NCBI RefSeq assembly: GCF_030581005.1
Contig: NZ_JAUQSX010000012.1
Span: 62,001-126,000, forward strand
Length of the DNA stretch: 64,000 nucleotides
From: Hymenobacter mellowenesis
GTDB lineage: Bacteria > Bacteroidota > Bacteroidia > Cytophagales > Hymenobacteraceae
Direction of reading: 5' to 3'
This document shows positions 24,201 to 32,752 of the stretch, piece by piece. Under the pieces are notes generated by a model. That model made no database searches. It was not told where the DNA came from and was given only the letters and a program-made list of their open reading frames with translations. The first letter of the stretch is position 1. Each line of letters starts with the position of its first letter. Position numbers and translations under genes: made by a program.

Positions 24201-25775
24201 CACGCCGTTCAGCTGGCGTGAGTTGGTGAGGGTGCCATTGTTCGGCGGGTTCTGGAACGAGACGGTGCCGCGCACGTGGTCGAGCACGTAGAGGCCGGTG
24301 GCCGTCGAGCCCACGAAGGAATTGGTGTAGGCGCCCGAACCCACGTTGGGGTCCTGGCCCGCGTTGGGGTCGCCGGCGGCGTAGGCCAGCGCGCCATCCA
24401 TGAAGGCAATGGCGCCGTTGTTGGGGTTGAGGCGGTAGTTGGCGTCGTTGGCACTCACCACCCGGATGCGGTCCACGGTGGGGTTAAAATCGAAGCCGAT
24501 GGCCGTGAGGTCGGTGCCCAGGGGCAGGTCAATGTCGGCCGTGCCCACGGCCGTGGCCACGCCGGTAGTCAGGTTGATGGTGTAGAGCCGGTCGTTGGCG
24601 CCGGTAGCCGGGTCGTAGCCCAGGCCGAATAACTGCCCGGTGTTGGGCCGGAAGTCGGTGCCCACCAGCGTCTGCGAAGCGCCCAGGCCGGTGATGGCCA
24701 CCAGCGAGCGAATCACCGACGGGTTCTGGGTGTCGAAGCTGATGAGGTTGTTGTTGGTGGTCACGGCGTAGGCCAGCTGGCCCTGCAGGGCCGGCACCGA
24801 GCGCGGGGCAATGGCCGCCGCGATGTCGCGCACTTCCACCCCCGCTATGGCCGGCACCACGTTGGCCGAACCTACGCTGGTGGCTGCGCCCGTGGCCAGA
24901 TTGAAGTTGTAGAAGTTGGTGCTGCCCCCGGTCGTTACCTCAATCAGGTAAGCCGACTCCTGACCGGTGCTGGGGTTGACGTAGATGTCGATGTCGATAG
25001 CGTTTTTGGTGCCAAAAGGGGCACCGTTAAACGTAATGGGCACTTGGGTGGCCAGCGTGCCGTTGTTCGGCGGGTTTTGCTGGGCCAGCAGGCCATTGGT
25101 TTCGTCGATGTCGTAGAGCACCGTGGTCGATGCTCCGAACGCCGAGTTGGTATAGGCGGCCGCCCCAATGTTCGGGTCGGCCGGCGTGCCGCTGGCGTAG
25201 GCCAGTACGCCGTCGTTGATGACAGCAATGGCACCGCCGGTGCCCGGTGTGGGGTTCAGGCGGTAGTTGTTGGTGTTGCCGGTGGTGGGGTTGTAGCTAC
25301 TCACCACCCGAATGCGGTCCACGGTGGGGTTAAAATCGAAGCCGATGCGGTCCGATGGACCGCCCAGCTCTAGGCGGAAAGCCACGCCTACCGCCGTCAC
25401 CGCGCCGGTGTTGGGGTCCAGCGTATACAGTTGGGAGTTGCTGCCCGCCGTGCTGGCGTTGTAGCCCAGCACAAACAGTTCGCCCGTAGCTGGGCGCGAG
25501 TCCATGCCCACCAGCGTTTGCCCGGCCGTGACGCCCGAAACCGTTTTCAAGGTGGTCAGGTTGATGGTTCCGGTTGCAACATCCAAGCTACCAAGTAGTT
25601 GAGTGCCGGCTGGTACGCCCACGGCGTTGCCAGCATTTGCATAGCCAAGGCCGTAAACCGTCTGGGCCTGCACGGCCGCTGGAACTGCGAACGCCAGCGC
25701 CAAGCCCGCCGCAGTACCTAGTAAACGACGAAACCGCCGGCTCGCTGCCAGCGGTGAAAGTAGGGGTGTGGACAT
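21270..25775 (-). CDS. Large secreted DUF4394 protein with T9SS sorting domain
   Basis: A 1501-residue protein with a signal peptide ending near AVQAQ (residue 38). Three DUF4394-like repeats follow at about 38-330, 335-610 and 614-885; each has a 'L.G.DxRP.TG.LF.LGYN' turn, a 'GFDFNP..DRIR(V/I)V' block and an NYRLNP segment. A beta-rich adhesin-like stretch (about 895-1420, including WTGAVSTDWGTAGNWSPAQVP) precedes the type A T9SS C-terminal domain (VFPNPAHNTATLLLP...LAPGVYSVLARTTAGLVAKRLVVE). It should be exported by Sec and T9SS and be surface-bound or released. Its ligand is unknown. The three repeats are also alike in DNA, including an identical stretch around 24465-24500 and 25315-25350, so recombination could change copy number. 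Confidence 0.9.
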   Translation of the reverse strand: MSTPLLSPLAASRRFRRLLGTAAGLALAFAVPAAVQAQTVYGLGYANAGNAVGVPAGTQLLGSLDVATGTINLTTLKTVSGVTAGQTLVGMDSRPATGELFVLGYNASTAGSNSQLYTLDPNTGAVTAVGVAFRLELGGPSDRIGFDFNPTVDRIRVVSSYNPTTGNTNNYRLNPTPGTGGAIAVINDGVLAYASGTPADPNIGAAAYTNSAFGASTTVLYDIDETNGLLAQQNPPNNGTLATQVPITFNGAPFGTKNAIDIDIYVNPSTGQESAYLIEVTTGGSTNFYNFNLATGAATSVGSANVVPAIAGVEVRDIAAAIAPRSVPALQGQLAYAVTTNNNLISFDTQNPSVIRSLVAITGLGASQTLVGTDFRPNTGQLFGLGYDPATGANDRLYTINLTTGVATAVGTADIDLPLGTDLTAIGFDFNPTVDRIRVVSANDANYRLNPNNGAIAFMDGALAYAAGDPNAGQDPNVGSGAYTNSFVGSTATGLYVLDHVRGTVSFQNPPNNGTLTNSRQLNGVNGAGVGGAIGAVNDLDVYFDGTSDTPYLAAVPNGQVNSRFYSLSALSPTNTAAQVATDLGPIGAATTVRDISVLLAPNSTPTTAATLTGRLLYAVASGNLISFDSGNPGVIRTAVNITGLPSDGSQVLAGTDFRPLDGQLFALGYNATTSQGQIYTLNITTGALTAVGSLNAMTLGAASGIGFDFNPVADRIRIVGANGNNYRLTPAGALVTVNDGPTGRALSGTAYTNNDNNANTGTTQYGYDQTTNQVVVFSDPNAGTNSTLGSSNITVNTANGVEFDIYSDLTNPAVPVNTAFAVAATGTSTADGLYTVSLTNGTFTPLGQIGNGSNLSGLAAFLTPGPVIAAGLTWTGAVSTDWGTAGNWSPAQVPTATDNVTIPDVANDPVVTGNQLANAVTLNTGAVLTLADGAVLSVSGNITNNSATITSLGANVTGRITLAGAAIQIISGTLTTFPNLTVGTAGVAAGGPVAIRRSLVLNGSYTTSSQLLTLLSDATGTAYVVNNGAAVVGGQTTVQRYIMPNLNAGPGYRHYSSPVSGNTVADFTTTGYSPTVNSTYNSSNAPRLVQPYPTVFYYDQSRLATSNSSYAVGDFDNGFLSPGDLSDGLVAGRGYTVNINASALVDFTGTLNNGPYSRTNLARGAQTSAGYHLLGNPYPGAIDYNTVLGVSSGLESALYVFKSSGQYTGTYTSYVNGASTNTGTNVLPVGQGFFVRTAAGQTGAVNFTNAARLNAPDNTPFQRTAGTRPELTLTLRSATAANQAVVYFEQGATAGFDASFDAHYLPSTNGLLLATEAGAETLAINGQAALTGADVAVPLHVAAATAGSYTLAVDNLVNLPTGYFAYLRDGLTGAYTNLTPTTSIPLTLAANGAAGGRYAVVFSTQNRVLATAPAALAQLATVFPNPAHNTATLLLPVALRGQQATQVTVVDNMGRTVLARTLAAGAAEALELPLAGLAPGVYSVLARTTAGLVAKRLVVE

Positions 25776-25938
25776 GAAAGAAAGGGGTAAGGATGAAACG
25801 ATACGTACGGCAATTTCACAGCCCGCTACCGCGGCCCGTTCCTTGCGTACGAGCTCACGGCCCCTTTCGGATTATGTCATTGATAGTTTTAATCTTAAAT
25901 TAATTCCCACACCTGCCTTACACCGCCTCCAACGGCAT

Positions 25939-27378
25939 TTAGCGGTTTTTCACGGCCCGCATTAGGTTGGCCAGCGCCGCCGCTGGGTAGGCCTTGCCGC
26001 GCGAAATCACAGCGTCAATCTGCCGGATGTTGGCGATGTTTTCGAGCGGGTTCGCGGTGAGCAGCACCAGGTCGGCATCGCGGCCCACAGCAATGGCGGC
26101 GGTGCGCTCGGCCACGCCCATAAACTTTGCGCCGTTGGTGGTGGCCGCCTGCAGGGCCTGCAACGGCGTGAGCCCCGCCCGCACCAGCAGCACCAGTTCC
26201 TCCTGCAATGAAGCGCCCGGGTAAACAAACGAGTTGAACGGCCCGCTGTCCGAGCCGGCCAGAATGGGGACGCCGGCGGCCTGCATTTGCGGCACGAGGC
26301 TCCGGAATTTGGTTTCGAGCTTTTGGCTGAACTGCCGGGCGGCCAGCGGCTGCTGCCGGGCGCTGGCCGCCCGGCGGGCGTAAGTGGCCTGAATTTTTGG
26401 GTCGATGTAGGCCAGCAGGGTATCGCGGGCGTGGTCGTTGTCGGGCAGCCCGGCCAGCGTTTGGCCGATGTAGAGCGTGGGCACGGCGGCCGTGTGGCGC
26501 CGGGCCATCAGCTTGAAAATGCGGCTGGCGGCGGCCGGGCTGTAGGTGTCGTACACGGCCGGCAGCATGGCGAAGAGGCCCAGCGGCTTAGGCGTTTGCA
26601 GGCTGGCGCGCACCAGCGCCGTCAGGCTGTCTTCCTTGCCCGAGCAGGCTTTAAATACATAGTACAGGTGCTCGGTGGCGTCGAGGCCGCGTTTCACGGC
26701 GTCGCTCAGCGTCACGGAGTAGGGCATGTGGCCGGTGGTTTTCAGCCCGCGCCGTTGGGCCTGCGAGATGGTGTTGAGGTAGGCTTCGCCCGAAATTTTG
26801 CTGTCGTAAATCTTTACGTAGTCCACCTTCAACCGCTGCAGCGAGTCCAGCGCCTTGCCAATCTGGGCCGGCGTTTCCACCTCCAGCGAGCCGGGCCAGT
26901 AGGCGCCGGGCCCGTCAATCTTGGGCCCCGAGGTGAAAATGCGCGGGCCGGCGTATTTGCCAGCGTCCATATCAGCCCGCCACTGCAGCACGCTGGTCGT
27001 CATGTCGCCGCCGCAATCGCGCACCGTGGTGATACCGTGGGCTAAGTATAGCGTGAGGCTCTTCTTATTAGCCGCCACCAGGCTGTCGCCGCCCCGAAAG
27101 TGCACGTGCATGTCCCACAGGCCCGGAATGAGGTAGCGGCCATTGCCGTTCACATATTGTTTGGCGGCATAGCTGTCCTTGTCGGCGGGCTGCACCTCCA
27201 CAATTTTGCCCCGCGCAATGGCCACCACCTGATTGGGCCGCAACTGCCCGGTGGCCACGTCGACGATGGTGACGTGGTTGACAACTACGTCATAAATTGG
27301 CAGTATGGTGGGGCGGCGGGCGCAGCCCGCCAGCAAGGCGGCCAAGCTTAGGCCAAGCAAAACGCGGGTAAAATGCAT
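25939..27378 (-). CDS. Amidohydrolase family lipoprotein
   Basis: A 479-residue protein with a lipoprotein signal (LAALLAGC) and an amidohydrolase domain: LIPGLWDMHVHF gives the HxH metal motif, DYVKIYDSKISG holds the bridging lysine position, TTGHMPYS and DATEHLYYV supply histidines, and LAGSDSGPF the catalytic Asp. The composition fits the imidazolonepropionase/prolidase-like group that hydrolyses cyclic amides or dipeptides. Substrate not deducible. The ATG at 27378 (rather than one nine codons earlier) begins the signal peptide. Its -7 box overlaps the stop codon of the upstream kinase gene. Confidence 0.9.
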   Translation of the reverse strand: MHFTRVLLGLSLAALLAGCARRPTILPIYDVVVNHVTIVDVATGQLRPNQVVAIARGKIVEVQPADKDSYAAKQYVNGNGRYLIPGLWDMHVHFRGGDSLVAANKKSLTLYLAHGITTVRDCGGDMTTSVLQWRADMDAGKYAGPRIFTSGPKIDGPGAYWPGSLEVETPAQIGKALDSLQRLKVDYVKIYDSKISGEAYLNTISQAQRRGLKTTGHMPYSVTLSDAVKRGLDATEHLYYVFKACSGKEDSLTALVRASLQTPKPLGLFAMLPAVYDTYSPAAASRIFKLMARRHTAAVPTLYIGQTLAGLPDNDHARDTLLAYIDPKIQATYARRAASARQQPLAARQFSQKLETKFRSLVPQMQAAGVPILAGSDSGPFNSFVYPGASLQEELVLLVRAGLTPLQALQAATTNGAKFMGVAERTAAIAVGRDADLVLLTANPLENIANIRQIDAVISRGKAYPAAALANLMRAVKNR

Positions 27379-27402
27379 GCGGGGGCGGCAAACGGCTGGC
27401 CG

Positions 27403-27410
27403 CAAAGTTA
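27403..27410 (-). promoter_or_regulatory. -7 box of the amidohydrolase gene
   Basis: TAACTTTG on the minus strand matches TAnnTTTG, 24 bases before the ATG at 27378. Its TAA is the stop codon of the histidine kinase, so the two genes abut without an intergenic promoter region. Confidence 0.5.
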
Positions 27411-29402
27411 GGCCGGTAGCCGCACCGTAAATTCGGTGAATTCTCCTTCCCGCGTTTCCACCGTGAGCGTGCCGCCGTGGCCTTTAGTGATAATGTCGTG
27501 GCTCAATGACAAGCCCAGGCCCGTGCCCTCGCCAGCCGGCTTAGTGGTGAAAAACGGCTGGAACACCTGCCCGGCCACTTCCTCTGTCATGCCAATCCCA
27601 TTGTCGCGCACCCGGATTTCGACCCCGCCCTCCGTGCGGGCCGTTTGCACGCTAAGTACCGGTTGGTAGTCGGGAGTACTTTCCTGGCGCCGGCGCACGG
27701 CGTACAAGGCATTGGTAAACAAATTCAAGAAAGCGCGGCCCAGCTCCTGCGGCACGGCCGGGACGGGGGCTAGGTTGGGCGCAAAATCAGTGTCGAGCTG
27801 CACCGGCGCAGCCCCGGCCGGCGTGGGCGCCGCCTGAGTGGCCAGGCGCAGGCTGTCGGCCAGCAGGGCGTTGAGGTCGGTGGGCTCAAGCGGGCTGGTG
27901 CCGGTGCGGGCGTGGGCCAGCATGTTGGTGATGATGGACGAAGCGCGCTGCCCGTGCTGGCTGATTTCGCGCAGGTTCTGCTTCAGGCCGGCCATGATTT
28001 TCTGCTCCAGGCCGTCGGTACCGGGCTGGGTGGCGTCCTGGTCCAGCAAGGCCTCGCTCACGGCGGCGAAGTTCCGCATGAAGGCCAGCGGGTTTTGCAG
28101 CTCGTGGGCAATTCCGGCCGACAGCTCGCCCACAAACGACCATTTCTCGGCCGCTACCAGCTGGGCCTGCATGGTGCGCAGCTCTGTCAGGGCTTGGTCG
28201 AGGGCGTTGCGCTGGGCTTCAATCTGGGCGTTGCGCTCGTTCAGGAGCTGGTTGGCGCGGCGCTGCTGGCGGTTGGTGCGCCCCAGCAGCAGGGCAATCA
28301 ACAGAATGAACACCAGCGCTGTCAGTAACCCCATGCGCTGGTAGTTAGCGGTTTGCAGCTTATGCTCGGCCCGCTGCTGCAGCTGCCGCTGCTGCTCATT
28401 GAAGGCCAGCAGTTGCAACTGCCGGAACTTGTCGGGGCCGAAGAGGCTGTCGTGCGCCGCCACGGCCAGGGCCTGGTAGCGGAAGGCACTATCCAGGCTG
28501 TTTCGGGTTTTGTGGAGGCGAGCCAGCAAGTTGGCCGCATCCAGCACTGTGATGCGGTACGACACGCGTTGGGCGTTTTGCAGCGCCTGCCGGGCGTAGC
28601 GCAGGCTCGAATCGGGCTGGTGCAGCGTTTGGTAGAGGTCGGCCATGCGGTACTGGGCCATGGCGCGGTTGCGCAGGTCGTTGGTCAGGATCGTTTCGCG
28701 CAGGGCGCGCCGGTAGTAGTCGAACGCCTCTGGATAATGCCCGAGCCGGGCCTGCACCCGGCCCATGTTGCGCAGCGCCAGCGCTTGGGCCAGCTTGGGC
28801 TTGGGAAATCGAGCAATAAGCTCCTGGGCCTGGCGCTGGCGCAGCAACGCCGAGTCCAGCACATCGAGCCGCTCGTAGCAACTGCCCATGTTGGTGAGGC
28901 TGCCGGCTACCCAGGCCGGCTGGCCGATACGCTGAAAAAGGTCCCGCGACTGCTCGTAGTAGCGAATGGGCGACCGGTACTGGCGCAGGTCAAAGCTGAT
29001 GTTGCCCAAGGCGTTCAGGCTGGCGGCCTCGCCCTCCAGGTCGTAGGTTTCGCGGCTGATTTGCAGAGCAATAAGCTGGTTGGCAAAGGCTTTAGGCAAT
29101 TCGCCACGCTCGCGCAGCACAACGCCAATCATGCCCTGCGCCTGGCCCCGGCCCTTGTCGAAACCCAGCTCCCGCGCCAGCCGCCAGGCTTTTTGGGCCA
29201 TGGCAATGGTCGTATCGGGCTGCGAAGCCCGGAAGCTATACGCCAGCTTCAGCAGTGCCAGCACCCGGGTCGAGTCGGCCGGGGCGTGCGCGTAGGCGCG
29301 GCGCAGGCTGTCGGTGGCCGGGGTTTGGGCAGCCGCCGGTCGCAGCAGCCCCGCCATGAGCAGCGAGCCAACCACGAAAAGCCGACGGACAGCCTTTGGC
29401 AA
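27408..29402 (-). CDS. TPR-containing sensor histidine kinase
   Basis: A 664-residue protein. A signal peptide (to AAAQ, about residue 26) precedes a periplasmic tetratricopeptide array (about 30-325), a transmembrane helix (GLLTALVFILLIALLLGR, about 350-367), a coiled-coil (about 370-415) and a kinase core. The H-box is ELSAGIAHELQNPLAF with the phosphorylated His, the N-box ELGRAFLNLFTNALYAV, and the ATP lid DNGIGM/GEGTGLGLSLSHDI. This build is common in Bacteroidota, where TPRs are thought to sense extracytoplasmic signals. No response regulator is adjacent. It ends four bases before the amidohydrolase promoter region. Confidence 0.9.
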   Translation of the reverse strand: MPKAVRRLFVVGSLLMAGLLRPAAAQTPATDSLRRAYAHAPADSTRVLALLKLAYSFRASQPDTTIAMAQKAWRLARELGFDKGRGQAQGMIGVVLRERGELPKAFANQLIALQISRETYDLEGEAASLNALGNISFDLRQYRSPIRYYEQSRDLFQRIGQPAWVAGSLTNMGSCYERLDVLDSALLRQRQAQELIARFPKPKLAQALALRNMGRVQARLGHYPEAFDYYRRALRETILTNDLRNRAMAQYRMADLYQTLHQPDSSLRYARQALQNAQRVSYRITVLDAANLLARLHKTRNSLDSAFRYQALAVAAHDSLFGPDKFRQLQLLAFNEQQRQLQQRAEHKLQTANYQRMGLLTALVFILLIALLLGRTNRQQRRANQLLNERNAQIEAQRNALDQALTELRTMQAQLVAAEKWSFVGELSAGIAHELQNPLAFMRNFAAVSEALLDQDATQPGTDGLEQKIMAGLKQNLREISQHGQRASSIITNMLAHARTGTSPLEPTDLNALLADSLRLATQAAPTPAGAAPVQLDTDFAPNLAPVPAVPQELGRAFLNLFTNALYAVRRRQESTPDYQPVLSVQTARTEGGVEIRVRDNGIGMTEEVAGQVFQPFFTTKPAGEGTGLGLSLSHDIITKGHGGTLTVETREGEFTEFTVRLPA

Positions 29403-29546
29403 GAAATAGAGAGTGCGGATACGGGAGAGGATAAAAAGAATCAGCTAATTGGCGTAGGGAAACCATTACGCGTGCCGAGTGTTTTCGGCGAATGCCGCCG
29501 TTGTTAAGCGGCGCGGGGCCTAACTCCGTCGCATATTGCCTGACGC

Positions 29547-29579
29547 AAAAAGCCGCCCCAATCTCTCAGAGCGGCTTTT
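29547..29579 (-). terminator. Terminator after the M16 peptidase pair
   Basis: AAAAGCCGC pairs with GCGGCTTTT (9 bp) around a 15-base loop, followed on the minus strand by T-rich sequence. It lies 26 bases beyond the stop at 29605. Confidence 0.75.
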
Positions 29580-29604
29580 CAGAACCTGCCAGCAGCTGTG
29601 GCGG

Positions 29605-31092
29605 CTACATGGGCTTCTTGCGCTCGGCCTGGAATTTCTTCAGTTGCGGGTCCACCACTTTTTTGTCGCCAACTACCACAATGGTCATGGCTTCGGGGCG
29701 CACGTACTTGCGGGCGGTTTCGCTCACCTGCTGGGGCGTCACGGAGTTGATGTTCTTCACTTGCTCGGTGAGGAAGCTCTCGGGCAGGCCGTGCAGGTCC
29801 AGGTTGTTGAGCTGGCCGATAATGCCGTCGGGCGTGGAGTTTCGCAGCACAAACAGCCCGCCCTCGTAGTTCTGAATGCCGCGCAGCTCGTCGGCGGAGG
29901 GTGCGGTTTTCTGCAGGCGCTCCACTTCGTTCATGATTTCGCGCAGCGAGTTGCCGGTGTCGCCGGTGGTCACGTCGGCGGTTTCGGTCCAGGTGGCGGT
30001 GCGGTAGTGCGTGCCGATGGAGCTGTAGGGCGAGTACGTGTAGCCCTTGTCTTCCCGGATGTTGCGCGTGATGCGCGAGCCAAACGAGCCGCCCAGCAGC
30101 GAGTTCATCACCCGCAGGCGGATGTAGTCGGGGCTGCTGGGGTCTACCACCGGCAGGCCCACCACAATGGTCGACTGCGGCGCGCCGGGCCGGTCCTGGG
30201 TCAGCAGGTCGCCCTTGGTGAGCGGCTTGGCGATGTCAATCTTCGGCGCCGGCCCCTGCGGGAAGCCCGCCCAGGCCGTGCTGATGGCCTGGCGCAAAGC
30301 CGGCGCATCAAATTTGCCCGCCACGTACACACTGGTGCGCTGCGCCCCGAACTGGTTCTTGTAGAAGTTCTGCGCCTGTTCCAGCGTCAGCGCATCAATC
30401 TGGGCATCCGTCGGCAGGTCGCGGCCATAAGGATGGTCGCCGTAGATGGCGTGCGAGAACTTCATGCGGGCCTGCACCCCGGGCTGGGCGCGCGACAGCG
30501 CCATTTGCCGCTTCAGGTCGCTCTTCAAACGCGGCAGCTCCGAAGCGGGTAGGGCCGGATGCTGCACCACGTCGGCCATCAGGGTAGCCAGCTCGGGTGC
30601 GTACTCGCTCAGGCAGGAGGCCCAGAGCGTGGTCTGGTCGAGGCCCACCGAGATGTAGAGCGAGCCGCCCATACGGGCCACACGCTCAGATACTTGCGTG
30701 GCCGTCATCGTGCTGGTGCCTTCCTGCATAAGCTTGCCCAGCAGGTCGGCCACCGATTCTTCGTTGGCCGCTTCGTGCACGTTGCCGGCCTGAATGGCCA
30801 CCATCATGCTCACCTTCGGCACCTGGCCGAAGGGCACCAGCCGGGCGCGCAGGCCGTTATCGAGGGTGAAATCTTCCTTGGCGGGCAAGGCAAAGTCGCG
30901 CGGGGCAGCGCCTTCGGGTGGGGCCTGCTTGGGCGCAGACGGCGTTTGGGCGGCGGCCACGGCTTTGGCTACGCCGGCCGCGCGGGTGGCGGGCTTGGCG
31001 GGAGCTTTGGTTTTGGCTGGGGCCTTCTGGGCGTGGGCGCCGGTAGCAGTTAAGAGGGCCGCACTGAGCAACCCGATAGCTAGCTTCTTCAT
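29605..31092 (-). CDS. M16 family peptidase-like subunit lacking the HxxEH site
   Basis: A 495-residue protein with a signal peptide (to about ATGAHA, residue 20) and an A/P/K-rich linker, then two M16 (pitrilysin/insulinase) domains. At the position of the zinc motif it has VADLLGKLMQEGT in place of HxxEH, so it cannot bind zinc there. The second half retains the M16_C features (YKNQFGAQRTSVYVAGKFD, GLPVVDPSSPDYIRLRVMNSLLGGSFGSRITRNIREDKGYTYSPYS). In related two-subunit M16B enzymes an inactive subunit helps to hold substrate. The active partner is encoded 20 bases upstream, so a heterodimer is the natural model. Confidence 0.9.
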   Translation of the reverse strand: MKKLAIGLLSAALLTATGAHAQKAPAKTKAPAKPATRAAGVAKAVAAAQTPSAPKQAPPEGAAPRDFALPAKEDFTLDNGLRARLVPFGQVPKVSMMVAIQAGNVHEAANEESVADLLGKLMQEGTSTMTATQVSERVARMGGSLYISVGLDQTTLWASCLSEYAPELATLMADVVQHPALPASELPRLKSDLKRQMALSRAQPGVQARMKFSHAIYGDHPYGRDLPTDAQIDALTLEQAQNFYKNQFGAQRTSVYVAGKFDAPALRQAISTAWAGFPQGPAPKIDIAKPLTKGDLLTQDRPGAPQSTIVVGLPVVDPSSPDYIRLRVMNSLLGGSFGSRITRNIREDKGYTYSPYSSIGTHYRTATWTETADVTTGDTGNSLREIMNEVERLQKTAPSADELRGIQNYEGGLFVLRNSTPDGIIGQLNNLDLHGLPESFLTEQVKNINSVTPQQVSETARKYVRPEAMTIVVVGDKKVVDPQLKKFQAERKKPM

Positions 31093-31112
31093 AATGAAAG
31101 TAGGAGGGAAGG

Positions 31113-32582
31113 CTAGCTTTTGGCCAGCGGGTTGACGGTGATGATGGTGCGGTTGGTGGGTCGCAGGTACTCGCGGATGGTCTTTTGCATGAGCTCCGGC
31201 GTCACCTTGCGGAACTCACCTTCGAGCCGGTTGATGCGGGCCGGGTCGTTGTCGAACATCGCAAACGAGGCCAGCAAATCGGCCCGTCCGAAGTTGTCGG
31301 ACCCGCTCACCTGGTCATAAAATGCTGAGCGGATTTTCACCAGCGCCAGGTCCAGTGTGGCCTGGTCGATACCCTTGCTGCTGAGCTTGTTGATTTCCTG
31401 GTCGAGCACGCGCACCACCGAATCAGCCTGCACCGCCGGGTCGAACACCAGGTCGCCCATCCACAGCATAGGCCCGTTGTAGTTGAACTGGTTGCCGAGG
31501 TAATTAATGCCGCCGCTCACGTTGCTGGCGTAGCCGCGCTTCTGCACCAGGGCCTGGTAGAGGCGGCTGTCGTTGCCCTGCAGCAGAATCTGGTCGAGCA
31601 TTATCATGGCGTAATACTCGGGCGTGTTGCGCTCGGGCATGTGGTAGCCGAAGGCCAGCGCGGGCTTGTTGGCCAGCTTGTCGTCCTTGCTGAAGCGCTG
31701 CTCCTGCTCCTGGCGCGGCTCCGCGATGTCGGGCTTGGGCGGCTGCGGGGCGCTCGGAATGGCGGCGTAGTACTTCTGCACCCAGGCCCGGGCCTCGGCG
31801 GGCTCGAAGTCGCCCACCACGGCCAGCACGGCGTTGTTGGGCGCGTAGTAGGTTTTGAAAAACGACTTCGTATCGGCCAGGTTGGCGGCGTCGAGGTCGC
31901 TCATGTCGCCGTAGAAATTGTGGGCATTGTTCCAGTTCTTGTTGGCTTTCATGGGCATGTCAATCCACGGAAAGCCGCCATAGGGCTGGTTGAGCACGTT
32001 CACGCGCACCTCGCTTTTTACCACGCCCTGCTGGTTGGTCAGGTTGGCTTGCGTGATGGCCAGGCCGCGCATGCGGTCGGCCTCGGCCCACAAAATGGTT
32101 TCGAGCTTGTTGCTGGGCACTACCTCAAAGTAGTTGGTGAAATCGAAGCGCGTTGAGCCGTTCAGCACCCCGCCGTTCTTCTGAATCAGGCCAATAAACT
32201 CGTTCTTGCCCAAGTTCTGCGAGCCCTGAAACATCAGGTGCTCAAACAAATGCGCGAAACCCGTGCGGTCGCGCGGCTCGGTGCGGAAGCCCACGCCGTA
32301 GTAGGCGGCCACCGTGGCTGTGGGCGCCGTGTGGTCGGGCGAGAACACCACTTTCAGCCCGTTGGGCAGGGTGTAATATTCCACCGGCACCTGGAAGGCG
32401 GGCCCAGCGGGCGCTGGCTTGGGTGCTGGCGCCGCGGCCATGGTGGCCGGTGCCGCGCTGGTAGCCGTAGCCGCAGTAGAAGCCGTGGCCACTGAGGTGG
32501 CCTTGGGGCTGCACGCGCCGAGGGTCAGGGCAGCGGCCGGTGCCCACAGCAGGCTACGGCCGAGGTTGGTAAACTGTCTCAT
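31113..32582 (-). CDS. M16 family zinc peptidase lipoprotein, active subunit
   Basis: A 489-residue protein with a lipoprotein signal (LTLGACSP) and M16 domain with intact zinc motif FAHLFEHLMFQG (HxxEH) and the downstream glutamate in VVKSEVRVN. The C-terminal domain has FFKTYYAPNNAVLAVVGDF and GGINYLGNQF-type M16_C features. It probably degrades peptides in the periplasm. The ATG at 32582 was chosen over one 43 codons earlier because the lipobox requires it. It is transcribed first in a two-gene unit with the degenerate subunit. Confidence 0.92.
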   Translation of the reverse strand: MRQFTNLGRSLLWAPAAALTLGACSPKATSVATASTAATATSAAPATMAAAPAPKPAPAGPAFQVPVEYYTLPNGLKVVFSPDHTAPTATVAAYYGVGFRTEPRDRTGFAHLFEHLMFQGSQNLGKNEFIGLIQKNGGVLNGSTRFDFTNYFEVVPSNKLETILWAEADRMRGLAITQANLTNQQGVVKSEVRVNVLNQPYGGFPWIDMPMKANKNWNNAHNFYGDMSDLDAANLADTKSFFKTYYAPNNAVLAVVGDFEPAEARAWVQKYYAAIPSAPQPPKPDIAEPRQEQEQRFSKDDKLANKPALAFGYHMPERNTPEYYAMIMLDQILLQGNDSRLYQALVQKRGYASNVSGGINYLGNQFNYNGPMLWMGDLVFDPAVQADSVVRVLDQEINKLSSKGIDQATLDLALVKIRSAFYDQVSGSDNFGRADLLASFAMFDNDPARINRLEGEFRKVTPELMQKTIREYLRPTNRTIITVNPLAKS

Positions 32583-32752
32583 AGGTAAGGAGGTAAAGTG
32601 AAAAAATGCAGAAAAAGTGAATGGCAACATTTGTTGTTGCAATAGTAGCAAAACCAATTCAACTGTGGGCGGTCGGGGGCAATGATTCCGGCTGTCACCG
32701 CGTCGTTGCACCGCCAGAATGCTTTTCCGCCCATCTGCCCGACCTTTGCGCC

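Noticed and set aside
26287..27045. 252-aa plus-strand ORF
   Set aside because: Antisense to the amidohydrolase, whose metal motifs are intact.
32621..32752. Upstream ATG start for murF-alr
   Set aside because: The added 44 residues do not resemble the MurF N-terminus, which begins at the GTG at 32753.
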